19,434 nucleotides of DNA from Candidatus Kerfeldbacteria bacterium (GCA_016217865.1 JACRFO010000118.1:1-19434); one strand, 5' to 3'. Shown: positions 1-6,038, counted from the stretch's first letter. The notes: a model not told the origin generated them from the letters alone. Program-made: numbers and translations.

Positions 1-189
1 CTCTTCCTGCAAGAGGCTGATAATCTCATGGTTGAGGCGGTCAGTGCTCTCAATGAGGCTGATCACCAGCAGTTTACCTAAAGCCTGCTCCTCGTTTGGG
101 AGGGGGTGCGCAATCCACACATTCGCCGTGCTGGGCGAGCGGTGGGGGTCATATAGGAGGAGTGAATCGAGGTGCGCGCGGAGGCTCAT
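1..189 (-). CDS. N-terminal 63 residues of an unidentified protein, cut by the left edge
   Basis: Reading leftwards from an ATG at 187-189 there is an open frame through to base 1 (63 codons, no stop). The protein begins MSLRAHLDSLLLYDPHRS and continues with an amphipathic, Leu/Glu-rich stretch ending near SLLQEE. There is no signal peptide or membrane segment in the visible part, so it is probably cytoplasmic. I do not recognise the family. It is divergent from the HTH gene at 236; the 46-base gap contains TA-rich, partly palindromic sequence (around 211-222) that could serve as a -10 box for both directions. It is preferred over the overlapping plus-strand frame at 32-214 because its composition is protein-like and it sits properly back-to-back with its neighbour. 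Confidence 0.6.
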   Translation of the reverse strand, partial: MSLRAHLDSLLLYDPHRSPSTANVWIAHPLPNEEQALGKLLVISLIESTDRLNHEIISLLQEE

Positions 190-193
190 ACAC

Positions 194-222
194 GAGACAA
201 AATTCCGCGTATAGTATACAAT
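194..222 (+). promoter_or_regulatory. Promoter of the HTH-tsaB operon
   Basis: GAGACA (194-199), a 17-base spacer and TACAAT (217-222) resemble a sigma-70 promoter. The ATG at 236 is 13 bases after the -10 box and no Shine-Dalgarno is seen, so the mRNA would have a leader of only a few bases. The TATAC core may also work leftwards for the gene at 1-189. Confidence 0.5.
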
Positions 223-235
223 AGATAGGCAAACT

Positions 236-802
236 ATGCGATCCCTCATCGACCACCTGCTCGGATCTCGGACCAGGGCGAAGGTGCTTCGTCTCCTCCT
301 GACGAATCCAGAAAAATCATACTTCGTCCGAGAGATCAGCCGTAAGATTCATGAGCACATGAACTCCGTTCGTCGTGAACTGCAATTCCTGGCTTCGGTT
401 GAGCTCATCCAATCGAACGGCGACGGGCAAAAGCGTTTCTACCGGGCGAATATCGAGAGTCCAATCTTTCCCGAGTTGAAGGCGCTCATCTTCAAAGCCC
501 AGGTTATGGAAGAGCAGGCCCTCCTCTCGGCGATTCAAGGCAGCGGCCGGATTCACCTCTTGGTCTTAACCGGCTTCTTCATCGGCCAAGAAAATGCCCA
601 AACCGATATCCTCATTGTTGGTTCAGTCAACCGGAAACGCCTTGAACGAATGATGAAGTCATTCCAGGAACACTTTGACCGAGAGATCCACTACACGGTC
701 ATGACGCGCGAAGAGTTCGAATACCGTCACGCCCTAACGGATCGATTCCTCTACGGGATTCTGTCCGGCCCGATCATCACGGTTATCGACAAACGGAAGT
801 AG
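236..802 (+). CDS. Winged-helix regulator with a degenerate nucleotidyltransferase-like C-terminal domain
   Basis: 188 residues. Positions about 1-75 form a winged helix-turn-helix: a helix containing SRTRAKVLRLLLTNP, a recognition region YFVREISRKIHEHMNSVRRE, and a wing GDGQKRFYRAN. This is the MarR/ArsR-like layout in which a conserved 'N.V..EL..L...G.....G....Y' pattern is kept. Positions about 105-185 resemble the fold of MNT-type minimal nucleotidyltransferases (strand TDILIVGSVN, then helix, then a second strand), but the usual GS...D.D catalytic signature is not visible, so it is probably a binding or dimerisation domain. The stop codon is followed after one base by the tsaB start, so the two are almost certainly co-transcribed. 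Target genes are unknown. Family assignment is by pattern only. Confidence 0.75.
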   Translation: MRSLIDHLLGSRTRAKVLRLLLTNPEKSYFVREISRKIHEHMNSVRRELQFLASVELIQSNGDGQKRFYRANIESPIFPELKALIFKAQVMEEQALLSAIQGSGRIHLLVLTGFFIGQENAQTDILIVGSVNRKRLERMMKSFQEHFDREIHYTVMTREEFEYRHALTDRFLYGILSGPIITVIDKRK

Positions 803-803
803 T

Positions 804-1229
804 ATGACGTTGGTCATTCAGACCAACACCCAGGGGCGTTTACACGTCTGGATTTGTGATGACCACGGCCACATACTTGGTCATCGTCAACGCGTTGTGC
901 AGTGGCACGGCGCGGAGTTCGCGCTCGGCCTCGTTGATCGACTCCTGATAGCTTGCTCACTCAAGCCGCGCCAAGTCCGCCGGGTACTCGTCGTGCGCGG
1001 CCCGGGAGCCTTTAGTGCAGTTCGGATCGGACTGGTCCTGGCGAACACCTTTGGCTACGTGCTCAATATTCCGGTCCGTGGCGTGACCACGGAGAAAAAG
1101 TTATCAGACAAGGTGATTGAGCGCTTAGCGAGTCAGCACGCGAAATTCCAAAAACGTTCCGTCCGCCCGTGGTATGGTAAAGAACCGAATATCAGCCAGC
1201 CGAAACGCCGTTACGCGAAAGCGCGTTGA
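804..1229 (+). CDS. tsaB: Short TsaB-like tRNA t6A biosynthesis protein
   Basis: 141 residues, against about 220-230 for usual TsaB. It has the N-terminal ASKHA lobe: a first strand LVIQTNTQGRLHVWI (the family's 'IDTS' position is QTNTQ), a helix ALGLVDRLLIACSL, and the diagnostic loop VRGPGAFSAVRIGL near residues 64-77, equivalent to GPGSFTGLRIG. In the family, TsaB is a non-catalytic partner of TsaD in making N6-threonylcarbamoyladenosine at tRNA position 37. The second lobe is absent and is replaced by a basic tail (KRSVRPWYGK ... PKRRYAKAR). It is translated directly after the HTH gene (1-base gap). Its last 19 bases overlap the tail of the convergent polymerase-like gene. The short form appears intact rather than broken: no frameshift is visible. 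Symbol is given by motif, not by full-length match. Confidence 0.72.
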   Translation: MTLVIQTNTQGRLHVWICDDHGHILGHRQRVVQWHGAEFALGLVDRLLIACSLKPRQVRRVLVVRGPGAFSAVRIGLVLANTFGYVLNIPVRGVTTEKKLSDKVIERLASQHAKFQKRSVRPWYGKEPNISQPKRRYAKAR

Positions 1230-1723
1230 CGGGATGGCTCAACGACCCGTGGGTCGATACCAAAGGCGAACTGTTGCAAAATGATTCCAGACACGCCGAA
1301 CCAGTCTTTGAGCGTCTGGTAGGACAAACCGCGAAACTCAGAAAACGTGTTAATCCCATGACGGGCTAGGTATTTTGTCGTCCGCTGGCCGAGGCCGGGT
1401 AGAAGGCGGATAGGGAGTTCGGCGAGGAACTGCTCGCTGACTTCAGGAGTGATAATGGTACAGTGAGGCACGGCCCGATACAGTGCGGCGGCTCGGGCGG
1501 TAGTCTTCTGTTCAGCTGCGCCGAAACGAATGTGCGGGCCAAAGGTGAGGTGAAGCGCGTGATAGAGTTCACGAACACGTTCTTTCGTCATCCAACGATC
1601 GAGCAAGAAGTAGGCGCTGCGTGACGAATCAACTTCCCAGCTCGTGATGCCACGCAACTGTTCGAAGGTGTCAGCCTTGTCGATCAGCATCGCTTGGAGG
1701 GGGAGTTGGAGGTAGGCGATCAT
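1211..1723 (-). CDS. Truncated Y-family (DinB/ImuB-like) DNA polymerase remnant
   Basis: 170 residues, against about 350-420 for Y-family translesion polymerases. Residues about 47-105 match the palm-to-thumb segment (ERVRELYHALHLTFGPHIRFGA, then the 'A..A......P.....i.pe....FL..LPI' run). Residues 106-130 are the thumb helix-hairpin-helix LLPGLGQRTTKYLARHGINT, and GIDPRVVEP near 155-163 is the family's 'G.DPRPV' junction. The N-terminal fingers/palm with the catalytic acidic residues and the C-terminal little finger are missing, so it cannot be a normal polymerase. Its start MIAYLQLPLQAML recalls the ImuB opening. It lies 60 bases downstream of lexA on the same strand, in an SOS-type arrangement. 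The ATG is the first start codon after the in-frame lexA stop. Either a decayed gene or a reduced accessory factor. Confidence 0.65.
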   Translation of the reverse strand: MIAYLQLPLQAMLIDKADTFEQLRGITSWEVDSSRSAYFLLDRWMTKERVRELYHALHLTFGPHIRFGAAEQKTTARAAALYRAVPHCTIITPEVSEQFLAELPIRLLPGLGQRTTKYLARHGINTFSEFRGLSYQTLKDWFGVSGIILQQFAFGIDPRVVEPSRQRAFA

Positions 1724-1779
1724 AGGACCGAAGAAATACCGAAGTGAGAAAATGTGCGAACAGCCATGACAGAAGTCAT
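1720..1779 (-). CDS. 19-residue mini-ORF linking lexA to the polymerase remnant
   Basis: An ATG at 1777-1779 opens a frame MTSVMAVRTFSHFGISSVL whose TGA overlaps the ATG of the polymerase-like gene (ATGA). It starts 4 bases after the lexA stop codon. MAVRTF is reminiscent of openings of some Y-family proteins, so this may be the 5' remnant of a longer polymerase that lost its catalytic part, or a coupling peptide that brings ribosomes to the next start. Both ideas are inference. Confidence 0.3.
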   Translation of the reverse strand: MTSVMAVRTFSHFGISSVL

Positions 1780-1783
1780 GGTC

Positions 1784-2404
1784 TTAGTACTGACGAATAA
1801 CGCCGAGGACTTTCCCTTGAATGACGACACTCTTCACGTCGATCGGGGAGTATGTCCGGTTTGCCGGCTGAAGACGGATGAAGTTGCGCTTCTTGAAAAA
1901 CTTCTTGAGGGTGGCGTTGCCGTCATCGAGCAGGGCCACGACCGTATCACCGTCTTTAGCGAAGTCAGTCTTCTCGATCACCACGTAATCGCCATCGGCA
2001 ATGAAGCTTTCAATCATCGAGTCACCGCGGACCTTAAGGACATACGCGTTCTTTCCACGAACGATCTCTTCAGGTACGGCGAGGCTAACATCACGTTGTT
2101 CAATGGCTTCAATTGGGCTACCGGCGGCAATGACGCCGACGACCGGCAGCGAAATACTCCGGGCGACCGTCGCGGCGAAGGTACGGACGCGCTCACTCAA
2201 CGAGATACCACGTTCTTCACCTTCAAGGCGGTCGATGAAACCGCGTTCTTGGAGGAACTGTAGGTGTTCGTGAACCGTTGAAAGCGCCGAAACGTCGAGA
2301 TGCTTAGCAATCTCGGTCAGCGTTGGCGCGTACCCATGCTCGGCGATGTAGTCCTTCAAGAATTGGAGGACTTTCTGCTTGGTCTTAGGGAGTATGTGCG
2401 CCAT
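1784..2404 (-). CDS. lexA: LexA repressor, SOS regulator with self-cleavage domain
   Basis: 206 residues, the usual length. Residues about 1-70 are a winged helix (PTLTEIAKHLDVSALSTVHEHLQFLQERGFI) that binds SOS operators. Residues about 86-204 are the peptidase S24 domain: PVVGVIAAGSP carries the Ala94-Gly95 self-cleavage site, GDSMI contains the catalytic Ser129, and TLKKFF contains the catalytic Lys167. RecA-stimulated cleavage would inactivate the repressor after DNA damage (family knowledge). The minus-strand -10-like box CATAAT (2416-2421) is 11 bases from the ATG and there is no clear Shine-Dalgarno. A perfect inverted repeat at 2494-2507 is a candidate operator. The polymerase remnant downstream suggests a small SOS operon. 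Confidence 0.95.
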   Translation of the reverse strand: MAHILPKTKQKVLQFLKDYIAEHGYAPTLTEIAKHLDVSALSTVHEHLQFLQERGFIDRLEGEERGISLSERVRTFAATVARSISLPVVGVIAAGSPIEAIEQRDVSLAVPEEIVRGKNAYVLKVRGDSMIESFIADGDYVVIEKTDFAKDGDTVVALLDDGNATLKKFFKKRNFIRLQPANRTYSPIDVKSVVIQGKVLGVIRQY

Positions 2405-2493
2405 AGGTTGTGGTAATTATGACGGAGGGGGAGGGTAGATCGGGGGGTTGCCCCTTCCCGTCGGTCCCTCGCCGCCGTCAGCGTATGTTGAGC

Positions 2494-2507
2494 GATCTGT
2501 TCAGATC
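2494..2507. promoter_or_regulatory. Candidate LexA operator, inverted repeat GATCTG-TT-CAGATC
   Basis: The 14-base sequence has two perfect 6-base arms around TT, about 90 bases upstream of the lexA start. It contains CTG..CAG as in proteobacterial SOS boxes, but with a much shorter centre, and it does not match the Gram-positive GAAC-N4-GTTC box. LexA operators differ between phyla, so this is a suggestion from position and symmetry only. It lies rather far upstream of the likely lexA -10 box (2416-2421). Confidence 0.3.
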
Positions 2508-2525
2508 TTGCTACGAGGTCATCAT

Positions 2526-2567
2526 ATGCCGAAGAAAAACCGAAGTCAAGATGGGGCCTGTGGATAA
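2526..2567 (+). CDS. 13-residue basic mini-ORF between lexA and the epimerase gene
   Basis: ATG at 2526 reads MPKKNRSQDGACG and stops with TAA at 2565-2567. No Shine-Dalgarno or convincing promoter is visible. It lies inside the inverted repeat described for 2529-2584. It may be a chance frame, a leader peptide or the remnant of a small basic protein. Confidence 0.15.
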   Translation: MPKKNRSQDGACG

Positions 2568-2584
2568 CTTCGGGTTTTGTTCGG
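2529..2584. repeat. Near-perfect 17-base inverted repeat enclosing a DnaA-box sequence
   Basis: The left arm 2529-2545 (CCGAAGAAAAACCGAAG) and the right arm 2568-2584 (CTTCGGGTTTTGTTCGG) are complementary at 15 of 17 positions, with a 22-base centre. The centre ends in TGTGGATAA (2559-2567), the reverse complement of the consensus DnaA box TTATCCACA. As RNA this would be a long hairpin, but there is no T-run after it. It ends 24 bases before the -10 box of the epimerase gene. Confidence 0.6.
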
Positions 2585-2607
2585 TAGAGAAAGCGTCGCT
2601 AGACATG

Positions 2608-2613
2608 TATACT
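2608..2613 (+). promoter_or_regulatory. -10 box TATACT for the epimerase gene, leaderless type
   Basis: TATACT ends 11 bases before the ATG at 2625. No convincing -35 hexamer is found at 16-18 bases spacing, and no Shine-Dalgarno fits before the ATG. The same TATACT-to-ATG arrangement recurs at 6088, 14247 and 18218. Confidence 0.5.
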
Positions 2614-2624
2614 ATGTATCCACT

Positions 2625-3182
2625 ATGGCCGAACTCCGCGTCACTGAAACAAAGCTGAAGGGGCTGTTCATGATCGACCTCGTCGTTAACGCCGATAGCC
2701 GCGGTTCGTTCCGCGAGGCGTTTCAGGCGGAGAAGCTCGAAGCCTTGGGGTTGCCGCATCTCGGACCGGTCCAGTGGAACATTTCTGCCAACACGCGTCG
2801 GGGGATCCTGCGCGGCATTCACGCCGAACCGTGGGATAAGTATATCCACATCATCCACGGCCGCGCCTTCGTGGCTTTCGTTGACCTGCGCGTTGACTCC
2901 GCGACCTACGGACAGCATGTCACAGCCGAACTCGATCCGACCAGGGCGATGTTCGTCAGTCGCGGCTTCGGCAATTCCTACCAAGCGCTTGAGGACAACA
3001 CGATCTACGGCTACCTCGTCAACGCCCACTGGAAACCAGGACTGACGTATCCGGCTGTCCACTACGCTGACCCGGACGCGGCAATACAGTGGCCGTTACC
3101 GGTTGGTCCTGATGATGTGTCGGAGAAGGACCAGAAGAACCCGACGATGCGGGCTGCTTTTCCGGAACAGTTCATGGCGTAG
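2625..3182 (+). CDS. RmlC-like dTDP-4-dehydro-sugar 3,5-epimerase
   Basis: 185 residues, the usual length for the RmlC cupin family, which epimerises C3 and C5 of dTDP-4-keto-6-deoxyglucose on the way to dTDP-rhamnose and related cell-surface sugars. Visible landmarks are GSFREAF (27-33), the catalytic-loop RGILRGIHAEPWDKYIHII with His66 and Lys72, VDLRVDSATYG (87-96), VSRGFGNSYQALEDNTIYGY with Tyr130 in the place of the general acid, and the terminal ADPDAAIQWP. After Tyr130 the common aromatic pair is HW instead of YY. The ATG at 2625 is chosen over the upstream TTG at 2577 because the -10 box lies between them. No other rml genes are in the window; the GT2 glycosyltransferase at 6104 could use such sugars. 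It could also act on a related nucleotide sugar. Confidence 0.82.
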   Translation: MAELRVTETKLKGLFMIDLVVNADSRGSFREAFQAEKLEALGLPHLGPVQWNISANTRRGILRGIHAEPWDKYIHIIHGRAFVAFVDLRVDSATYGQHVTAELDPTRAMFVSRGFGNSYQALEDNTIYGYLVNAHWKPGLTYPAVHYADPDAAIQWPLPVGPDDVSEKDQKNPTMRAAFPEQFMA

Positions 3183-3205
3183 TTTCGAAACTTTACGAAC
3201 TCTGA

Positions 3206-3211
3206 TAGACT
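3206..3211 (+). promoter_or_regulatory. -10 box TAGACT for uvrD, preceded by a 12-base palindrome
   Basis: TAGACT ends 6 bases before the uvrD ATG (3218), a leaderless geometry. The palindrome AGTTTCGAAACT (3181-3192) overlaps the epimerase stop codon and covers part of the expected -35 position (3183-3188), so it could be an operator. No Shine-Dalgarno is present. Confidence 0.4.
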
Positions 3212-3217
3212 CTGGCC

Positions 3218-5350
3218 ATGGCCACGAAGTGCGTTTTGCAGTCGGCGGTTGACCCGGCATCATTCAAGGTCGACTACGCGAAGGAGTTGAACCACGAACA
3301 GCTCGATGTGGTGCTCCACGGCGACGGGCCATGTTTAGTTTTGGCTGGCGCCGGTTCGGGCAAGACGCGAACCATCGTTTACCGGGTGGCGTACTTGGTC
3401 GAGAAGGGCGTGCCGGCAAACAATATCCTCCTCGTCACGTTTACAAACAAAGCAGCCAAGGAAATGCTCTTCCGGGTCGAAGAGTTGCTTGGCTCGTTCC
3501 CGAAGAACCTCTGGGGCGGAACGTTCCACCACATCGCTAACGTCCTGCTGCGCCGCTTTGCAAAAGTCATCGGCTACAACAACAACTTCACGATTCTTGA
3601 TGAGGAAGACAGTCGGGACCTGATTAACTTATGCGTCAAGTCGCTCCGGATTGATCCGAAGAAGATGCGGTTTCCGTCGGCCGGCGTGATCAATGGGCTG
3701 CTATCACTATCGAAGAACACGAACGTCGCGCTCGATGAACTGATTGCTGAATACAAACCGGAGTTCATGAAGGTGACGACCGAACTCGTCGAGGTCCAAC
3801 GTGCCTACGAAGAACGGAAGAAGCGGAATAACCTGATGGATTTCGATGACCTGCTCTTCAACCTTCTGAAACTGTTACGCGAACACGAGCATGTGCGACG
3901 GACGCTCGGCCAACAGTTCCGCTACATCCTCGTCGACGAGTACCAGGACACGAACCACCTCCAGGCCCAGATCGTCAAACTCTTGAGCGAGGTTCATCAC
4001 AATCTCCTGGTCGTCGGTGATGACGCCCAATCGATTTATTCGTTCCGCGGTGCTGACATCAGCAACATTCTCGATTTTCCGAAGCACCTGACTGGCTGCC
4101 GGACTTTCAAATTGGAGACGAACTACCGCTCGACGCAGCCGGTTCTCGACGTCGCGAACGAAGTCATTCAGCACAATCGGGAACAGTTCCCAAAGAAGTT
4201 GCGTCACGTCCGCACCGGCAGCGTCCGACCTGTCATCGTTCCCGCTGTGTCCGACGAGCAGGAGGCGGAGTTCATCGCCCAGAAAATTCTTGAGCTGCGC
4301 GATGAGGGCGTACCACTGCGGGAAATGGCGGTGCTCTTTCGTGCGGCATACCATTCACAGGCCCTGGAATTCGAATTGACCCGGCGCGATATTCCCTACG
4401 ACTACCGCGGCGGGTTGCGCTTCTTCGACCGAGCGCACATCAAAGATACGTTGGCGTTCCTCAAAGTAGTCGACAATCCGAAGGATGAAGTGGCCTTGAG
4501 TCGAGTATTACGACTCCAAGTGGGGATTGGTGAACAGACTGCCGCGCAACTCTTTGACCAGATCCAAGACCAGCTTGGGCCGCCGGACGAAGAATTCCAT
4601 CCACTCACGCCGGTCTTCGAACAGCTCGTCCCGCCGAGCCGTGGTGAGAGCGGCTGGAAGAATTTCCGCGGTATCATCGAGTCGCTCGTGGATGAACGGG
4701 CGAATGGGCCGGAGACGCTCGTGCGGCTGGTGATGGATGGCGACTATCGCGACTATTTGAAAAACCAGTATCCCGACGCGGACGATCGGCTGCAGGACCT
4801 TGAGCAGCTGGCGCTCTTCGCTGGCAAGTACGACGGGTTGTCGAAATTCCTGTCCGAAGTTTCCCTCCAGGAGAGTTTTGGGGTCGTTGGCGGCCAGCCC
4901 GAGGAGGGGAGTCAGGAACGGATTATTCTCTCGACGATCCACCAAGCGAAGGGTCTGGAGTGGCAAGCCGTCTTCATCCTCCATCTCTCCGACGCGTACT
5001 TCCCGAACCCGCGAGCGTTGGCCGAAGATGGTGGACTCGAAGAAGAGCGCCGACTCTTTTACGTCGCGGTCACCCGGGCAAAAGAGTACTTGTTCCTCAC
5101 CTACAGCCTGGCCGCTGGCTACCGGACGATGTCGATGCAGCTCCAGGCACCTTCGCCATTTCTCAAGGAAATACCTGATCGTCTCCTCGAAGCCTATCAG
5201 CTCGAGGAATCGCAGTCAGTCCTCGAAGACAGCCTGGTCGATCCGGATGCTGTGATTGACCTCGACGACGATCAACAACCGCGCGGTCTCCTCGATCGGG
5301 TCTTACGTTCGAATCAGCAAAAACGGCAACGCCGCCAACCCCGTCAGTAG
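3218..5350 (+). CDS. uvrD: UvrD/PcrA/Rep-type superfamily 1 DNA helicase
   Basis: 710 residues, the usual size of UvrD/PcrA. It is a 3'-5' DNA helicase of nucleotide-excision and replication repair (family knowledge). Motifs in order: Q motif LNHEQLDVV (24-32), Walker A AGAGSGKT (43-50), motif Ia VTFTNKAAKEM, Walker B ILVDEYQDTN from residue 237, motif III LLVVGDDAQSIYSFRGAD, motif IV LETNYRST, motif V STIHQAKGLEW and motif VI EERRLFYVAVTRAKEYLFL near 610-630. The C-terminal tail is short, acidic (DLDDD) and then basic (QQKRQRRQPRQ), as in PcrA-like proteins that contact RNA polymerase. It is 35 bases downstream of the epimerase gene but has its own -10 box. PcrA and UvrD cannot be told apart here, so the symbol means the family. 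Confidence 0.95.
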   Translation: MATKCVLQSAVDPASFKVDYAKELNHEQLDVVLHGDGPCLVLAGAGSGKTRTIVYRVAYLVEKGVPANNILLVTFTNKAAKEMLFRVEELLGSFPKNLWGGTFHHIANVLLRRFAKVIGYNNNFTILDEEDSRDLINLCVKSLRIDPKKMRFPSAGVINGLLSLSKNTNVALDELIAEYKPEFMKVTTELVEVQRAYEERKKRNNLMDFDDLLFNLLKLLREHEHVRRTLGQQFRYILVDEYQDTNHLQAQIVKLLSEVHHNLLVVGDDAQSIYSFRGADISNILDFPKHLTGCRTFKLETNYRSTQPVLDVANEVIQHNREQFPKKLRHVRTGSVRPVIVPAVSDEQEAEFIAQKILELRDEGVPLREMAVLFRAAYHSQALEFELTRRDIPYDYRGGLRFFDRAHIKDTLAFLKVVDNPKDEVALSRVLRLQVGIGEQTAAQLFDQIQDQLGPPDEEFHPLTPVFEQLVPPSRGESGWKNFRGIIESLVDERANGPETLVRLVMDGDYRDYLKNQYPDADDRLQDLEQLALFAGKYDGLSKFLSEVSLQESFGVVGGQPEEGSQERIILSTIHQAKGLEWQAVFILHLSDAYFPNPRALAEDGGLEEERRLFYVAVTRAKEYLFLTYSLAAGYRTMSMQLQAPSPFLKEIPDRLLEAYQLEESQSVLEDSLVDPDAVIDLDDDQQPRGLLDRVLRSNQQKRQRRQPRQ

Positions 5351-5382
5351 TTCTGGCCGCGTTCGTCAACTTGAAGACGACT

Positions 5383-5405
5383 CCAGCCCTGCTCGGGGCG
5401 GTTTT
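5383..5405 (+). terminator. Probable Rho-independent terminator of uvrD
   Basis: CC(a)GCCC pairs with GGGCGG around the loop TGCTCG, followed by TTTT (5402-5405). The stem is only 6 bp with a bulged A, so it is weak to moderate. It ends 8 bases before the next -35 box. Confidence 0.5.
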
Positions 5406-5412
5406 CGTCATC

Positions 5413-5441
5413 TTGACAATTCGCTGGTGATGATGTATTCT
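5413..5441 (+). promoter_or_regulatory. Consensus promoter of the two-gene small membrane protein cassette
   Basis: TTGACA (5413-5418), exactly 17 bases, then TATTCT (5436-5441). Only one base in the -10 box departs from a common variant of the sigma-70 consensus. A leader of about 45 bases precedes the Shine-Dalgarno GGAGGAG (5485-5491). Confidence 0.75.
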
Positions 5442-5494
5442 GCGTTGTCTGCTCGTGTTGTACGACCCCTGCCCAATAGCCCACGGAGGAGCCG

Positions 5495-5734
5495 TTGAAA
5501 ACGTATTACAGCCTCGTCATCGCTGCGTCGCTGATCTGCTGGATCCTCGAAGGATGCACCAACTGGGCTTGGCCCATCGGTGCGACCGGCACGGGAATCG
5601 CCGCCATCGGTCTCGGCAGTGGCGCGTTCATGTGGTGGATCAAGCACCAGGCCACGCTGACGCAGGAGGAGTACAACCGTCGGTATCTCGATCGGAAGGT
5701 CGAGCAGCACCAGGACGGCAACATCATCGGGTAG
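5495..5734 (+). CDS. Small membrane protein, unrecognised
   Basis: 79 residues, starting with TTG at 5495 because GGAGGAG (5485-5491) stands at the right distance and no ATG is available. Two hydrophobic segments are visible: about 5-20 (YSLVIAASLICWILEG) and about 27-49 (PIGATGTGIAAIGLGSGAFMWW), the second rich in small residues. A charged C-terminal tail follows (TQEEYNRRYLDRKVEQHQDGN), probably cytoplasmic. LEGC at 18-21 only loosely resembles a lipobox. It belongs to no family I know. A consensus promoter drives it together with the next gene 27 bases downstream, so the two may form one membrane complex. Base composition is more GC-rich than the neighbouring helicase. Confidence 0.65.
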   Translation: MKTYYSLVIAASLICWILEGCTNWAWPIGATGTGIAAIGLGSGAFMWWIKHQATLTQEEYNRRYLDRKVEQHQDGNIIG

Positions 5735-5761
5735 ATCCGCACCTTCAACGAAAGGGAGCCA

Positions 5762-5944
5762 ATGCGTAAGCTCTGGCGACACCGATACACCTGCCTGTGC
5801 GTCGGTCTGGGCGTGATCTGGGCGATCACCGATACGACCATGACCGTCCGCCACACGCTACCCGACAACTACTGGCCGTTCTTCATGCCGCCGGTCATCG
5901 GCCTCTTCGGAGCCGCGACGCTGTGGATCGAGAACCGCTCATAA
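5762..5944 (+). CDS. 60-residue membrane protein, unrecognised
   Basis: Starts MRKLWRHRYTC with a positively charged N-terminus, then two hydrophobic segments at about 10-25 (TCLCVGLGVIWAITDT) and 37-55 (YWPFFMPPVIGLFGAATLW), ending IENRS: a helical hairpin in the membrane, N-terminus probably inside. The purine-rich AAAGGGAG (5751-5758) just before the ATG is a Shine-Dalgarno with short spacing. It is the second gene of the cassette begun at 5413 and is followed at once by a hairpin at 5949-5965. No family is recognised. A two-segment small protein of this kind could be a holin-like or regulatory membrane peptide, but nothing in the sequence decides that. Confidence 0.6.
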   Translation: MRKLWRHRYTCLCVGLGVIWAITDTTMTVRHTLPDNYWPFFMPPVIGLFGAATLWIENRS

Positions 5945-5948
5945 TCAC

Positions 5949-5965
5949 GGCCGAACCGTTCGGCC
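5949..5965 (+). terminator. Hairpin directly after the small membrane gene
   Basis: GGCCGAA-CCG-TTCGGCC is a perfect 7-bp stem with a 3-base loop, 4 bases after the stop codon. There is no T-run behind it (CCCTAC), so it may protect the mRNA end or pause RNA polymerase rather than terminate on its own. Confidence 0.45.
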
Positions 5966-5993
5966 CCCTACGAGACCAGGGTATGGTTTCCGA

Positions 5994-6038
5994 GACCCCC
6001 ATCGAAGCTGATGCGTTATGGGGTCGTTGTATTTCTTG
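5994..6038 (+). terminator. Second hairpin with a T-rich tail upstream of the glycosyltransferase
   Basis: GACCCC(c)AT (5994-6002) pairs with ATGGGGTC (6018-6025), followed by GTTGTATTTCTTG. The stem is 8 bp with one bulge and the loop is 15 bases. Possibly the real terminator of the cassette. Confidence 0.35.

Noticed and set aside
32..214. Plus-strand 60-codon frame at the left edge
   Set aside because: It is Arg/Ser/Cys-rich with no protein-like pattern and lies antisense to the more convincing partial gene at 1-189.
1754..2263. Plus-strand 169-codon frame opposite lexA
   Set aside because: LexA on the minus strand has its cleavage site and Ser/Lys dyad; the opposite frame is a shadow.
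2422..2447. G-rich run upstream of lexA as a G-quadruplex
   Set aside because: Only three runs of three or more G separated by proper loops are present, so a three-layer quadruplex cannot be formed with confidence.
2559..2567. Replication origin near lexA because of the DnaA box
   Set aside because: Only one perfect box is present, with one near-match at 7124-7132. There is no dnaA/dnaN, AT-rich unwinding region or box cluster.
2577..2624. Upstream TTG start for the epimerase
   Set aside because: The extra 16 residues run through the TATACT box and are not like RmlC N-termini.
3875..4984. Several minus-strand frames of 90-159 codons inside uvrD
   Set aside because: All helicase motifs are on the plus strand. 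The minus frames have no motifs or start signals.
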